This document shows, one piece after another, positions 8,482 through 17,883 of a stretch of 64,000 nucleotides of DNA (its first letter is position 1; the number at the start of each line of letters is the position of its first letter). The notes under the pieces were generated by a model that made no database searches, had not been told where the DNA came from, and saw only the letters and a program-made list of their open reading frames with translations. Location: positions 62,001 through 126,000 of the forward strand of contig DALZZF010000005.1 of NCBI GenBank assembly GCA_031987605.1. Direction: 5' to 3'. Source of the DNA: JAFAGO01 sp031987605. GTDB taxonomy: Bacteria > Bacteroidota > Bacteroidia > Flavobacteriales > Weeksellaceae. Made by a program: the position numbers and the translations under genes.

Positions 8482-9762
8482 ATGGAGCAAAAAGTGATGG
8501 AGAATCAGGATCTTTTAAGAGCAATAAGCCAATCGGCACATATTTTTATTCGGGATCATTTTCCGGATGAGTTGGTGCTGGTCTTTCAGATTGTTTCCAA
8601 ATTGGGGATTTTGTTCCTGATATTTTTGGTCTTTTACCTCTTTTTTAATCTGATTATTGATGTTCTTCTTCGGAAAATTTTTGATAAAAAAGAGCGTTTC
8701 CCATTTCTTAGTTCTTTATACAAAGCAGGTTCGGCTGTTTCAGTAAGCAGAATTATGGCGCTGATGATTTGTGAAACCGCCATTACCTCTGTTTTTTTTG
8801 ATAATCATCCGGCTACCGTAACCGTTCTTACGCGGACTGTCCTTTTCCTCATTGTGATTTACAGTGCCAATCTCGCCTATAAATTCCTGAAAGCCATTGA
8901 ATATTTCTATGAATTAAAAGTCGATCATTATCGTGTTATTGCCTTGCGTGCGGTTTCTCAAACAGTTCGTGCGATTGGAGTTGTAATTTTTGCTTTTATC
9001 GGATTCAGTATTCTTTTTGGGATTAAAGGTTCTACCATTTTTGGCTATGTAAGTGCATTTACGGCGGTTTTCTTTTTGATTTTCAGGGATTTTATTTTGG
9101 GATTTATTACCGGAATGCATGTGGCAACACAGCGCGCTTATAAAGTTGGCGATTGGGTAGGAATTGATAAATACCATTTGGAAGGAACCATTATGGATAT
9201 TTCTATTTTAACCACGAAAATCAAGAATTTCGATCATACCATTTCTACAATTCCGACTTATGATCTGCTCAATACGGAAGTGAAAAACTACGAATCCATG
9301 CGTATTGGCAACAAAAGAAGAATTAAAAAATCCATAACCTTCAATATTAATTCTTTTGAATTTATAGAAGAAGATTTATTTGAAAAATTAGAAAAAATCA
9401 GCCTGATAAAAGATTATATGCTATCCATGAAAGGGAAAATCCGGCTGGATAATGCTGAAACGACCAACAACGAAAACGAAGATCTCAATTACCGCAAGCT
9501 TACCAATATCGGTGTTTACCGGAAATATGTAGAACTGTATCTAAAAAATAATCCCAATATCGACCAGAACGACACAGTCCTTACACGCCAGCTCGACATT
9601 ACACCACAGGGAATGCCGCTGGAAATTTACTGCTTTACCACTTTTCCCGATCTGGAAGATTATGAACGAGTTCAGGCAGATATTTTCGACCATCTTTTGG
9701 TGGCGGCAAAAGCGTTTGAGCTTCAGATTATGCAGTTTCCGGGTGGGAATGTAAAGTCTTAA
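8482..9762 (+). CDS. MscS-type mechanosensitive ion channel protein
   Basis: A 426-residue integral membrane protein with about five TM segments in the first 240 residues and then a soluble beta/alpha domain. The region FRDFILGFITGMHVATQRAYKVGDWVGID is the MscS pore-lining helix and start of the beta domain. The long C-terminus after residue 290 resembles the YbdG/MscM subgroup. Such channels release solutes on hypo-osmotic shock. The promoter box at 8469-8476 makes the ATG at 8497 (MENQDLL) a plausible alternative start. pdxJ follows 25 bp later on the same strand. Confidence 0.92.
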   Translation: MEQKVMENQDLLRAISQSAHIFIRDHFPDELVLVFQIVSKLGILFLIFLVFYLFFNLIIDVLLRKIFDKKERFPFLSSLYKAGSAVSVSRIMALMICETAITSVFFDNHPATVTVLTRTVLFLIVIYSANLAYKFLKAIEYFYELKVDHYRVIALRAVSQTVRAIGVVIFAFIGFSILFGIKGSTIFGYVSAFTAVFFLIFRDFILGFITGMHVATQRAYKVGDWVGIDKYHLEGTIMDISILTTKIKNFDHTISTIPTYDLLNTEVKNYESMRIGNKRRIKKSITFNINSFEFIEEDLFEKLEKISLIKDYMLSMKGKIRLDNAETTNNENEDLNYRKLTNIGVYRKYVELYLKNNPNIDQNDTVLTRQLDITPQGMPLEIYCFTTFPDLEDYERVQADIFDHLLVAAKAFELQIMQFPGGNVKS

Positions 9763-9787
9763 CAAAAAAGAAGAAGAGAAAAAAATC

Positions 9788-10507
9788 ATGACAAAACTTA
9801 GTGTAAATATCAATAAAATAGCCACTTTACGAAATGCTAGAGGAGGCGATGTTCCCAGTGTAACACAAATTGCAGTGGATGCTCAACGTTTTGGTGCACA
9901 GGGAATTACGATTCATCCAAGACCGGATGAACGGCATATTACCAGAAAAGATGTATATGATTTGAAACCATTGGTCACCACAGAATTCAATATTGAAGGA
10001 AATCCGCAGCCGGCTTTTGTAGAAATGGTTTTGGATGTGAAACCGGATCAGGTAACGCTGGTTCCTGATGCCGATAATGCGATTACTTCCAATGCGGGCT
10101 GGGACTGCAAAACACATCAGGATTTTCTGAAAGAAGTGATTGGAAAATTCAAAAATGCAGGAATCCGGACATCCGTTTTTATGGATCCCAATCCTGAAAT
10201 GGTAAAATTTGCTGCAGAAACGGGAACCGACAGAATAGAGCTGTATACCGAAGCATACGCAAAAAATTATTTTGCAAACAAAGAATCTGCTATTGAATTG
10301 TATTACAAAACCGCTTTGGAAGCCTCAAAATATAATCTGGGAATCAATGCCGGACACGATTTAAGCCTTGAGAATCTGAAATATTTTGCAGAAAATATTC
10401 CCAATCTTTTGGAAGTTTCCATCGGTCATGCCTTAATTTCGGAAGCATTGTATCTTGGTTTGGAAAACACCATTCAAGCTTATTTGAAGCGTTTGGAAAA
10501 GTGGTGA
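9788..10507 (+). CDS. pdxJ: Pyridoxine 5'-phosphate synthase
   Basis: A 239-residue TIM-barrel enzyme that condenses 1-deoxyxylulose 5-phosphate with 3-amino-2-oxopropyl phosphate, the last ring-forming step of DXP-dependent vitamin B6 synthesis. Recognisable motifs are LSVNINKIATLRNARGG at the N-terminus, GAQGITIHPRPDERHI, the phosphate-binding LGINAGHDLSLENL and SIGHALISEAL near the C-terminus. The length is close to the E. coli enzyme. It follows the MscS-like gene by 25 bp and precedes an alpha/beta hydrolase. Confidence 0.97.
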   Translation: MTKLSVNINKIATLRNARGGDVPSVTQIAVDAQRFGAQGITIHPRPDERHITRKDVYDLKPLVTTEFNIEGNPQPAFVEMVLDVKPDQVTLVPDADNAITSNAGWDCKTHQDFLKEVIGKFKNAGIRTSVFMDPNPEMVKFAAETGTDRIELYTEAYAKNYFANKESAIELYYKTALEASKYNLGINAGHDLSLENLKYFAENIPNLLEVSIGHALISEALYLGLENTIQAYLKRLEKW

Positions 10508-10537
10508 ATAAACTCTTAACTATGAGATATATGACTT

Positions 10538-10545
10538 TAAATTTG
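10538..10545 (+). promoter_or_regulatory. Candidate -7 promoter box of the alpha/beta hydrolase
   Basis: TAAATTTG, an exact TAnnTTTG match, lies 28 bp upstream of the ATG at 10574. The hydrolase may therefore be transcribed on its own as well as from pdxJ. Confidence 0.45.
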
Positions 10546-10573
10546 GAATTTTAAACTTTTAATCTGGAACAAA

Positions 10574-11374
10574 ATGGGAGATCAACAGATTTTACATTCA
10601 AAAATATATGGAGAAGACCAATCGGGAACCCCACTTCTCGTGATTCACGGATTTCTCGGAATGCTCGATAACTGGGGAAGTTTCGGAAAAGAAATGGGAA
10701 CGTATTTTCCGGTCCATCTTTTGGATCTTCGCAATCACGGAAAAAGTTTCTGGGCAGATGAAATGACACATGATGATCTTGCACACGATATTCTGCATTA
10801 TATGGAATTTCACGGCATCGAAAAAGCCAATCTTCTCGGGCATTCTTTGGGCGGAAAAGCCGTGATGCAGTTTGCTATAAAATATCCTGTAAAAGTGAAG
10901 AAACTAATCGTAGTCGATATTTCACCAAAAGCATATCCTCCGCATCATCAAGGAATTTTGAAGGCTTTGGACAGCGTAGATTTTTCAAAAGTGAATTCGC
11001 GTCAGGAAGTGGAAGAAACTCTTTCACAATATATTCCCGAAAAATCAGTCATTCAATTTCTGGCGAAAAATCTGTATTGGACAGAAGACAAAAAACTCGC
11101 ATGGCGATTCAATCTGGATACACTTTCCCGGCATTACAACGATTTTGTTTCCAATGCCATTAAATATGGAGTATTTTCCGGAGAAACACTTTTTATTAAA
11201 GGACAAAAATCCAATTATATTCTTCCTCAAGATGAATTTCAAATGAAGCAGCAGTTCCCTAATTCCAAAATTGTGGAAATTTCCGGTGCCGGACATTGGG
11301 TGCAGGCAGACAATCCGATCGATTTCAATCAGGTGGTGAAGGATTTTTTAATTGATGATAAAGTGTATTCATAA
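10574..11374 (+). CDS. Alpha/beta fold hydrolase (YbfF-like esterase)
   Basis: A 266-residue cytoplasmic hydrolase. It has the oxyanion motif VIHGFLGMLDNWG, the DLRNHGKS turn, the nucleophile elbow GHSLGGKA, and the late catalytic histidine in GAGHWVQADNP. The pattern FLGMLDNWGS...DLRNHGKS is typical of the YbfF acyl-CoA esterase group. There is no signal peptide. The natural substrate is not known. A hairpin at 11441-11468 follows as the likely terminator. Confidence 0.92.
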   Translation: MGDQQILHSKIYGEDQSGTPLLVIHGFLGMLDNWGSFGKEMGTYFPVHLLDLRNHGKSFWADEMTHDDLAHDILHYMEFHGIEKANLLGHSLGGKAVMQFAIKYPVKVKKLIVVDISPKAYPPHHQGILKALDSVDFSKVNSRQEVEETLSQYIPEKSVIQFLAKNLYWTEDKKLAWRFNLDTLSRHYNDFVSNAIKYGVFSGETLFIKGQKSNYILPQDEFQMKQQFPNSKIVEISGAGHWVQADNPIDFNQVVKDFLIDDKVYS

Positions 11375-11440
11375 AAGCCTGCTCGAAATTTTCGGTGAAA
11401 ATTTAAACTTGGTTTAAAAAAAATGTTAAACCCCAAAAAT

Positions 11441-11468
11441 TCCCCTCTCCAAAAGAGAAGGGGATTTT
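11441..11468 (+). terminator. Terminator-like hairpin after the hydrolase gene
   Basis: The stem TCCCCTCTC / GAGAAGGGGA (one bulged A) around CAAAA is followed by TTTTT. It lies about 70 bp after the hydrolase stop. Confidence 0.65.
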
Positions 11469-11603
11469 TAGGATGAGGATTCTGTCTACAAAAAGCCTGG
11501 CTAAAAAAGGATCAGATGCAAAACTTTGGGATTAAAGTTTTTCCTTTCCCCATGAATTTACACCATCAATTACAATTTTGATTGATGAATATAATTTAGA
11601 TAA

Positions 11604-11618
11604 CATTCCTCCGGAATG
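11604..11618. repeat. Short hairpin repeat, copy 1
   Basis: CATTCC-TCC-GGAATG. It belongs by eye to a family of hairpins with a CC..GGA core and variable outer stem, found in several gaps of this window. Confidence 0.45.
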
Positions 11619-11670
11619 CCTTTCGTTCTTTTGTTGGTGGGTATGGGGAAAATTATTTCAGTGCAAAAGT

Positions 11671-11687
11671 GCATTCCTGAGGAATGC
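11671..11687. repeat. Short hairpin repeat, copy 2
   Basis: GCATTCC-TGA-GGAATGC, a perfect 7-bp stem followed by TATCTGTGTAGAA. The tail resembles the ones after the copies at 40274 and 52721. Confidence 0.55.
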
Positions 11688-11722
11688 TATCTGTGTAGAA
11701 TAGATTTAAAATAAAATTGGGC

Positions 11723-11739
11723 GCGCACCGGAGATGCGC
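11723..11739. repeat. Short hairpin repeat, copy 3
   Basis: GCGCA-CCGGAGA-TGCGC followed by TATCTTTTATGAGAAT. It is nearly the same layout as the copy at 40274-40290 (TATCTTTTGGAGAAT tail). Confidence 0.6.
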
Positions 11740-11826
11740 TATCTTTTATGAGAATATTATCTTGCATTTTATTTATTCTCGTTTTTTTTCTTAATCTCCA
11801 TATTTTGAAATCAATTTAGATTTCTC

Positions 11827-13899
11827 TTATGAATTACTATGGATTTTTGCTTTCAAATATCGGTATGTTTCAATTTGTGAGCGGAAAGGTTCATTTTCGT
11901 TTTTTACATATTTATTCAATAATTTATTGTCCAGAATTCGGGCTTTTACATTGTCCTTTAACTGAATATCGAGAATGTCTTTCAGTTCTTTTTTTAGGTT
12001 TTTCTGGGTGACTTTTACGGCGGCTTCAATACGGTAATCGAGGTTTCGCGTCATCCAGTCTGCGGAAGAAATGTACATATCTTCGGCTCCTTTGTTGTAG
12101 AAATACATCACTCTTGCATGTTCCAGATACTCATCAACAATAGAAATTCCATAGAGTTTCTTTTTAAAATCCTTCTGATTCAGGGCACAGTAAATTCCGC
12201 GTACAATCAGTTTAGTATCTACACCGGCTATTGCGGCTTCATAGAGTTTTAAAATCAGTTGGCGGTCGCTTAAAGAATTTACTTTAATAATCATTTCGGA
12301 TTTTCTGCCGGCTTTGGCTTCTTCAATTTCACGGTCGATATGCTGGATGATTTTTTCGCGCATAAATTGCGGACAAACCATCAGTTTGTTGCAGGTTTTC
12401 AGGATCGGAAGTGGATCTTCTTTGGGTTTATTGAGTACTTTAAATACTTTGTTGATGTCGGCCATCACTCCACGATCCGAAGTGAAAAGCAAATGATCTC
12501 CGTAAATTTTTGCTGTTTTTTCATTGAAATTTCCGGTGCTCACAAATCCGTATTGTAAGGTTTTCCCGTTCATTCTTTTTTTAATCACACACAATTTAGC
12601 GTGCACTTTTTTGTTTGGCAGTCCCACCAAAACTTTTACGCCTTCTTCTTCCAGAAGTTGCTTCCATTCCAGATTGGCTTCTTCATCAAACCGGGCGCGG
12701 AGTTCGATCATTACCGTTACATCTTTTCCGTTTCGTGCTGCATTGATGAGTGCATTGATGATTTTTGAATTACTCGCCAAACGATAGGCCGTAATCTGGA
12801 TGGATTTTACATTCGGATCCATTGCACTTTCCCGCAGCAAATCAATTACAGGGCGGTAATTGTGATAAGGAAAAGTAAGCAGAATATCTTCTTTTAATAT
12901 GGTTTCCGTGATACGGTGATCGTTCGGAAATGCAGGATGATTAAAAGAGGTGCGCTCAATCGGCTGCTTGTATTCTTTGAAAACATTCGGGAAATCCATA
13001 AAATGCCGGAAATTGTGAATTTTTCCTCCCGGGATTATGCTGTCTTTTTGCGTAAGATTCAGTTTTTTAATCAGGAATTCCAGAAGCGCTTTATCCATAT
13101 CTCGGTCGAAAACAAAACGGGTTGGTTTCCCTTTTCGCCGGCTTTTAATTCCTTTTTCAATTTTTTCTGCGAGGTTGGTTCGGATGTCATTATCGAGATC
13201 GAATTCTGCATCTTTGGTTACTTTAAATGCGTTTGCGTGATAATCATCATAACCGAAAAAAGAAAATATCTCCGGAAGCATAAACGTCACCACATCTTCC
13301 AGAAGCATAACATTCTTTTCGTCTTTTTCGGAAGGAAGCATTACAAAACGTCCGATAAAACGGGTCGGCATCTCAATAATGGCAAAATTACTCTGGTACT
13401 GCCATTCTTTACGGCGCATGGCAATTCCGAGATACAGACTTTTGTCGCGGAGATATGGCATGGGCTTGTTTTCATGCAGCAGAATCGGGATAATATTGGA
13501 TTCCACCACTTCATCAAAATATTGTTTTACAAATACTTTCTGCTTGGCGGTAAGATTTTTTGCCGTTTTGATGAACACTTTATGTTCTGCCATTTCATCC
13601 TGAATAATTTTCCAGGTATGGGTAAAATCTTCCTGCTGCTTGATTACAATATCATTAATCTTCTGCAGGATTTTAGAGGGTGGCTGATAAAATGATTCCG
13701 AAATGATTTTGTTTTTAAAATCCATTGCTCTTTTCAATCCGGCAACCCGAACCCGGAAAAATTCATCAAGATTGTTGGAAAATATTCCTAAAAAGCGGAT
13801 TCTGAGGTGTAAAGGGACGGTTTCGTCCATGGCTTCCTGCATCACACGTTCGTTGAAAGCAAGCCAAGTAATATCGCGGGGATTAAATTCTTGTGACAT
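11827..13899 (-). CDS. ppk1: Polyphosphate kinase 1
   Basis: A 690-residue PPK1, the membrane-associated enzyme that polymerises the gamma-phosphate of ATP into polyphosphate. It starts NPRDITWLAFNERVMQEA and has FLGIFSNNLDEFFRVRVAG, typical of the N-terminal domain. The autophosphorylated histidine lies in NKKVHAKLCVIK, and the second HxK-like region is EHARVMYFYNKGAEDMYISSADWM. The length is full for the family. It is transcribed divergently from dnaK and lies 10.6 kb from the PPK2 pair. Confidence 0.97.
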   Translation of the reverse strand: MSQEFNPRDITWLAFNERVMQEAMDETVPLHLRIRFLGIFSNNLDEFFRVRVAGLKRAMDFKNKIISESFYQPPSKILQKINDIVIKQQEDFTHTWKIIQDEMAEHKVFIKTAKNLTAKQKVFVKQYFDEVVESNIIPILLHENKPMPYLRDKSLYLGIAMRRKEWQYQSNFAIIEMPTRFIGRFVMLPSEKDEKNVMLLEDVVTFMLPEIFSFFGYDDYHANAFKVTKDAEFDLDNDIRTNLAEKIEKGIKSRRKGKPTRFVFDRDMDKALLEFLIKKLNLTQKDSIIPGGKIHNFRHFMDFPNVFKEYKQPIERTSFNHPAFPNDHRITETILKEDILLTFPYHNYRPVIDLLRESAMDPNVKSIQITAYRLASNSKIINALINAARNGKDVTVMIELRARFDEEANLEWKQLLEEEGVKVLVGLPNKKVHAKLCVIKKRMNGKTLQYGFVSTGNFNEKTAKIYGDHLLFTSDRGVMADINKVFKVLNKPKEDPLPILKTCNKLMVCPQFMREKIIQHIDREIEEAKAGRKSEMIIKVNSLSDRQLILKLYEAAIAGVDTKLIVRGIYCALNQKDFKKKLYGISIVDEYLEHARVMYFYNKGAEDMYISSADWMTRNLDYRIEAAVKVTQKNLKKELKDILDIQLKDNVKARILDNKLLNKYVKNENEPFRSQIETYRYLKAKIHSNS

Positions 13900-14072
13900 A
13901 TCTATAAAATGCGGTTGCTCAAAGATAATTAATTCGCCATTTTTTAATAAGAATTCTATTTTAAATTTTCAAAATATGTCAATTTGTCAGAAATTCTGAC
14001 GTGGTATAAAACTTGAGAAATCCAGAGTGTTAAAAATAAACCAACAAGATTTAAAAAAAATAAAAATATATT
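13900..14072. promoter_or_regulatory. ppk1/dnaK divergent promoter region with a 15-bp dyad
   Basis: GTCAGAA-A-TTCTGAC (13986-14000) is a perfect 7-1-7 inverted repeat about 70 bp before dnaK. Just after it TGGTAT-AAAAC-TTGAG (14002-14017) has the spacing of a sigma-54 -24/-12 element, although TTGA replaces TTGC. Together they are a plausible heat-shock or stress promoter for dnaK; the regulator is not identifiable. Confidence 0.45.
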
Positions 14073-15971
14073 ATGAGCAAAATAATTGGAATAGACTTAG
14101 GAACTACCAACTCTTGCGTTGCCGTTATGGAAGGTAAAGATCCGGTAGTAATTGCAAACGCTGAAGGTAAAAGAACCACACCATCCGTTGTCGCTTTTAC
14201 CAAAGACGGAGAACGATTAGTAGGAGATCCTGCTAAAAGACAGGCGGTAACCAACCCTCACAACACCGTGTACTCTATTAAAAGATTTATCGGAACGCAC
14301 TTTAAAGATGATGCTTCTGAAGTTTCCAGAGTACCGTATGAAGTGGTTTCCGGACCAAATGATACCATTCGTGTAAAAATCGACGGAAGAGAATATTCTC
14401 CACAGGAAATTTCTGCAATGATTCTTCAGAAAATGAAAAAAACTGCAGAAGACTATCTTGGACAGGAAGTAACAAGAGCCGTAATTACCGTTCCTGCGTA
14501 CTTTAATGATGCCCAAAGACAGGCGACCAAAGAAGCCGGAGAAATCGCAGGACTTACCGTAGAAAGAATTATTAATGAACCAACTGCCGCAGCATTAGCT
14601 TACGGTTTGGATAAAAATACAAAAGACCAGAAAATCGCAGTATATGACCTTGGTGGTGGTACTTTCGATATTTCAATCCTTGATTTGGGAGATGGCGTTT
14701 TCGAAGTATTGTCTACAAACGGAGATACACACCTTGGTGGTGATGATTTTGATGATGTAATCATCAATTGGCTGGTAGATGAATTTAAAAACGAAGAAGG
14801 AGTAGATTTAAAAGCAGATGCAATTGCACTTCAACGTTTGAAAGAAGCTGCAGAAAAAGCAAAAATTGAATTGTCTGCTGCATCTCAAACCGAAATCAAC
14901 CTTCCGTATATTACGGCAACCGCATCAGGTCCTAAACACTTGGTGAAAACATTAACAAGAGCAAAATTCGAACAACTTTCCGCAGATTTGGTAAGACGCT
15001 CAATGGAACCTTGTAAAAAAGCATTATCCGATGCAGGTTTGTCTACATCTGAGATTGATGAGGTAATTTTGGTAGGAGGTTCTACACGTATCCCGATTAT
15101 TCAGGAAGAAGTAGAAAAATTCTTCGGTAAAAAACCTTCAAAAGGAGTAAATCCGGATGAAGTAGTTGCGGTAGGTGCTGCAATTCAGGGTGGTGTATTA
15201 ACTGGTGATGTGAAAGATGTATTGTTGCTTGATGTAACTCCGCTTTCATTAGGTATTGAAACCATGGGATCCGTATTCACCAAATTAATTGATGCGAATA
15301 CCACTATCCCAACCAAAAAATCTGAAGTCTTCTCAACCGCAAGCGACAATCAGCCTGCAGTAAGCATTAGAGTAGGACAGGGAGAAAGACCAATGTTCAG
15401 CGATAATAAAGAAATTGGTAAATTTGATTTGACCGATATTCCACCAGCACCAAGAGGCGTTCCTCAAATTGAAGTAACCTTCGATATTGATGCCAACGGT
15501 ATCCTGAGCGTTTCTGCAAAAGATAAAGGAACAGGTAAAGAACAGTCCATTAAAATTCAGGCTTCTTCCGGACTTTCCGATGCAGAAATCGAAAGAATGA
15601 AAAAAGAAGCAGAACAAAATGCAGCTGCCGATGCAAAACGTAAAGAAGATGCAGATGTGGTAAATAAAGCTGACGGACAAATCTTCCAGACTGAAAAACA
15701 GATGAAAGAATTCGGAGATAAAATCTCTGCGGATAAAAAATCTGCTATCGAATCTGCACTTGCAGAACTGAAAACCGCTTTTGAAGCTAAAGATACTGCG
15801 ACCATCAAAACAAAATCAGAAGCCTTGGATGCAGCTTGGACTGCCGCTTCTGAAGAATTGTACAACGCACAGCAAGGTCAACCCGGAGCAGAACAAGCAC
15901 AAGGAAATCCTAATAACGGAGCAAACGGTGCAGAAGATGTACAGGATGCAGACTTTGAAGAAGTGAAGTAA
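14073..15971 (+). CDS. dnaK: Chaperone protein DnaK (Hsp70)
   Basis: A 632-residue Hsp70. The N-terminal ATPase starts MSKIIGIDLGTTNSCVAVMEG and contains AYFNDAQRQATKEAGEIAGL, VYDLGGGTFDISIL and ILVGGSTRIPIIQ. The substrate-binding domain starts near DVTPLSLGIETMG and has EVTFDIDANGILSVSAKDKGTGK. The acidic tail ends DADFEEVK, like other bacterial DnaK tails. It folds and refolds proteins with DnaJ and GrpE, neither of which is in this window. A strong terminator follows the stop by 22 bp. Confidence 0.99.
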   Translation: MSKIIGIDLGTTNSCVAVMEGKDPVVIANAEGKRTTPSVVAFTKDGERLVGDPAKRQAVTNPHNTVYSIKRFIGTHFKDDASEVSRVPYEVVSGPNDTIRVKIDGREYSPQEISAMILQKMKKTAEDYLGQEVTRAVITVPAYFNDAQRQATKEAGEIAGLTVERIINEPTAAALAYGLDKNTKDQKIAVYDLGGGTFDISILDLGDGVFEVLSTNGDTHLGGDDFDDVIINWLVDEFKNEEGVDLKADAIALQRLKEAAEKAKIELSAASQTEINLPYITATASGPKHLVKTLTRAKFEQLSADLVRRSMEPCKKALSDAGLSTSEIDEVILVGGSTRIPIIQEEVEKFFGKKPSKGVNPDEVVAVGAAIQGGVLTGDVKDVLLLDVTPLSLGIETMGSVFTKLIDANTTIPTKKSEVFSTASDNQPAVSIRVGQGERPMFSDNKEIGKFDLTDIPPAPRGVPQIEVTFDIDANGILSVSAKDKGTGKEQSIKIQASSGLSDAEIERMKKEAEQNAAADAKRKEDADVVNKADGQIFQTEKQMKEFGDKISADKKSAIESALAELKTAFEAKDTATIKTKSEALDAAWTAASEELYNAQQGQPGAEQAQGNPNNGANGAEDVQDADFEEVK

Positions 15972-15993
15972 TTAGCAATTAATAATAAGCAAT

Positions 15994-16029
15994 AAACCGC
16001 TGTAAACGTAATGTTTGCAGCGGTTTTTT
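15994..16029 (+). terminator. dnaK terminator; left copy of a 36-bp direct repeat
   Basis: AACCGCTGTAAAC / GTTTGCAGCGGTT is a 13-bp stem with one G-U pair around a 5-base loop, followed by a T-run. The same 36 bases, loop included, occur again at 29734-29769. See the finding on the inserted block. Confidence 0.9.
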
Positions 16030-16154
16030 TTCATACTAAATCGGGCATATGAATACCGTTCAGTTTATTTATTAAAAAAAAATTAAGAAAATTATACCAA
16101 AAATAATATCCTCCTGCCCAAATTACATACAAAGTATAGAAACGAAATAATTTA

Positions 16155-16162
16155 TAATTTTG
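16155..16162 (+). promoter_or_regulatory. Candidate -7 box of TPR-AraC regulator A
   Basis: TAATTTTG, an exact consensus match. It overlaps a possible GTG start at 16162 and so favours the ATG at 16207 as the real start. Confidence 0.55.
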
Positions 16163-16206
16163 TGTTTAAACTAAATCATTCTTCGGCTGCGTTTTTCATT
16201 CGGTAT

Positions 16207-17796
16207 ATGACCAAAATTTTACTTTACCTATTTATATTTTTATCTGTATTTTATTATGGACAGCAATCTGTTACACAAAAGTATATAGATCAGCGGATTA
16301 CAGAAATCACAAAAAATGCTGATAGTAAAAACACAGGAACTCTGGCAAATAAAACTTATTTTGATTCTAAAAGCATTAACTATAATTTGGGTATGATAAA
16401 AAGCCTGATTATCCTTGCTAATTTTAATTATAATCTGGGTAAGTACGAAGAGGTTATAAAGTACGCTTCTGAAGCGGAGAATATGGCTTACAAAGAAGAT
16501 AATATCCAATATATTGCAGAGTCATTACAGCAGAAAGGGCAAGGTTTTACAGAGTTGGGTTTTACAGAAAAAGCTAATGAAGTATATATAAAAGCCCTTG
16601 GTTATGCCAGGAAAATAAAAAATCATAATGAAAAAAATTTTCGTCTTGGATTTATCAGTAGTGCATTAGCTTATAATAAGGAAAAAATCGGAGTTGCTAA
16701 TGATTCTGTATTGTCTTATTTTAATAAAAGCCTGATCTATTATCAAAAGCTTTCAGATGATTTTAAAAGTAAAAATGTAATAATGGCTTTGTCTTACAAC
16801 AATATTGGGCTTTGCTATTTGAAAAAGAATGATTACAGGCTAGCTGTAGAAAATGTTAAAAAAGCCATTGCGCTCAACGATACCAAAGGAGGAAATGAGC
16901 TTCTCAAAGGATACAACTTTTTGGCGCTGGGTGACATTTATTTAAAAGAAAAAAAATTGGATTCCTCAATGATCTACTACAAGAAAGGTTGGGCAATCGG
17001 TGAAAAGTTCAAAAACCCTTATCTGCGAAAAGATATTTATAAAGGAATTTCTACGGTATTTAAAGATTCTGGCAAAAAAGATTCTGCACAGATTTTTTTG
17101 CAAAAATATGTCACCGTTACAGACAGTCTTTCTGCAATCGAAATGAAATCTGTAAAAACACCATTGAAACAGATATTAAAGGAAAAAGACAACGACTTCA
17201 ATCAATCCAAAAAGAATATCTACTTACTCTCTTTTTTCATAATTGCATTGGCGGTATTCTTCGGATTTACAGGAATAAGAAATTCAATACGTGACAAGAA
17301 AAAATACAAACAACTGATTCAAAAATTAAAAACTGGAGAAGAATTAAAAGAGAAAAATATGCTCTCCCAAGATTCAGTTGAAAACGCAATATTGGATGAG
17401 ACAAAAAATGACAATTCAGTCAAAATATCTCAAAAAAAAGAAAGTGAAATACTGGAGAAGATTAAATGGTTTGAACAAAACCATCATTTTACAGACCCAA
17501 ATCTCAATATGTCGGTTTTAGCCGGGATGCTCAATACCAACCCAAGATACCTCTCCGAAATTATTAAAAAAGAGAAGGGGAAAAATTATAATCAATATAT
17601 GAATGAGATCAGAATTAATTATATCGTAAATCTTCTTTATAAAGATGAAAAATTCCGTAGCTACAAGATAAGTTATCTGGCGACTTATTGTGGCTTTACT
17701 TCAAGAAATGTTTTTGCTTCGGTTTTTAAAAAAGAAACAGGAATCTCTCCATCAACCTTTATAACAGAGCTTAATAAAGATCATCCGGAACTATAA
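16207..17796 (+). CDS. Membrane-tethered TPR-AraC transcriptional regulator (module A)
   Basis: 529 residues from the ATG at 16207. An upstream GTG at 16162 lies inside the promoter box and is rejected. The order is: signal peptide (MTKILLYLFIFLSVFYYGQQS), about five TPR-like helix pairs with YNLGKYEEVIKYASEAE and KSLIYYQKLS repeats, one TM helix near 337-357 (IYLLSFFIIALAVFFGF), a charged linker, and an AraC/HTH_18 domain at about 414-529 with SVLAGMLNTNPRYLSEIIK and ISYLATYCGFTSRNVFASVF. I infer an extracytoplasmic TPR sensor with cytoplasmic DNA binding. A secreted T9SS protein follows by 87 bp and is the likely target. The ligand is unknown. Confidence 0.88.
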   Translation: MTKILLYLFIFLSVFYYGQQSVTQKYIDQRITEITKNADSKNTGTLANKTYFDSKSINYNLGMIKSLIILANFNYNLGKYEEVIKYASEAENMAYKEDNIQYIAESLQQKGQGFTELGFTEKANEVYIKALGYARKIKNHNEKNFRLGFISSALAYNKEKIGVANDSVLSYFNKSLIYYQKLSDDFKSKNVIMALSYNNIGLCYLKKNDYRLAVENVKKAIALNDTKGGNELLKGYNFLALGDIYLKEKKLDSSMIYYKKGWAIGEKFKNPYLRKDIYKGISTVFKDSGKKDSAQIFLQKYVTVTDSLSAIEMKSVKTPLKQILKEKDNDFNQSKKNIYLLSFFIIALAVFFGFTGIRNSIRDKKKYKQLIQKLKTGEELKEKNMLSQDSVENAILDETKNDNSVKISQKKESEILEKIKWFEQNHHFTDPNLNMSVLAGMLNTNPRYLSEIIKKEKGKNYNQYMNEIRINYIVNLLYKDEKFRSYKISYLATYCGFTSRNVFASVFKKETGISPSTFITELNKDHPEL

Positions 17797-17883
17797 TAAG
17801 ATGCACCGGATTCCGAATTTATAACATATATGAATATTTTTTTAGGGTTAATCCAGTTATTTTAGCCCAAAATTATTTTATAT

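Larger units (their letters stand above)
11375..11826. other. Repeat-rich intergenic region
   Basis: A 452-bp gap between the hydrolase and the end of ppk1. It holds a terminator-like hairpin (11441-11468) and three short hairpins of a dispersed family (11604-11618, 11671-11687, 11723-11739). I see no coding sequence. Confidence 0.7.

Noticed and set aside
12916..13695. 259-codon frame antisense to ppk1
   Set aside because: Phe/Lys/Asn-rich shadow without any motif; ppk1 on the other strand is unmistakable.
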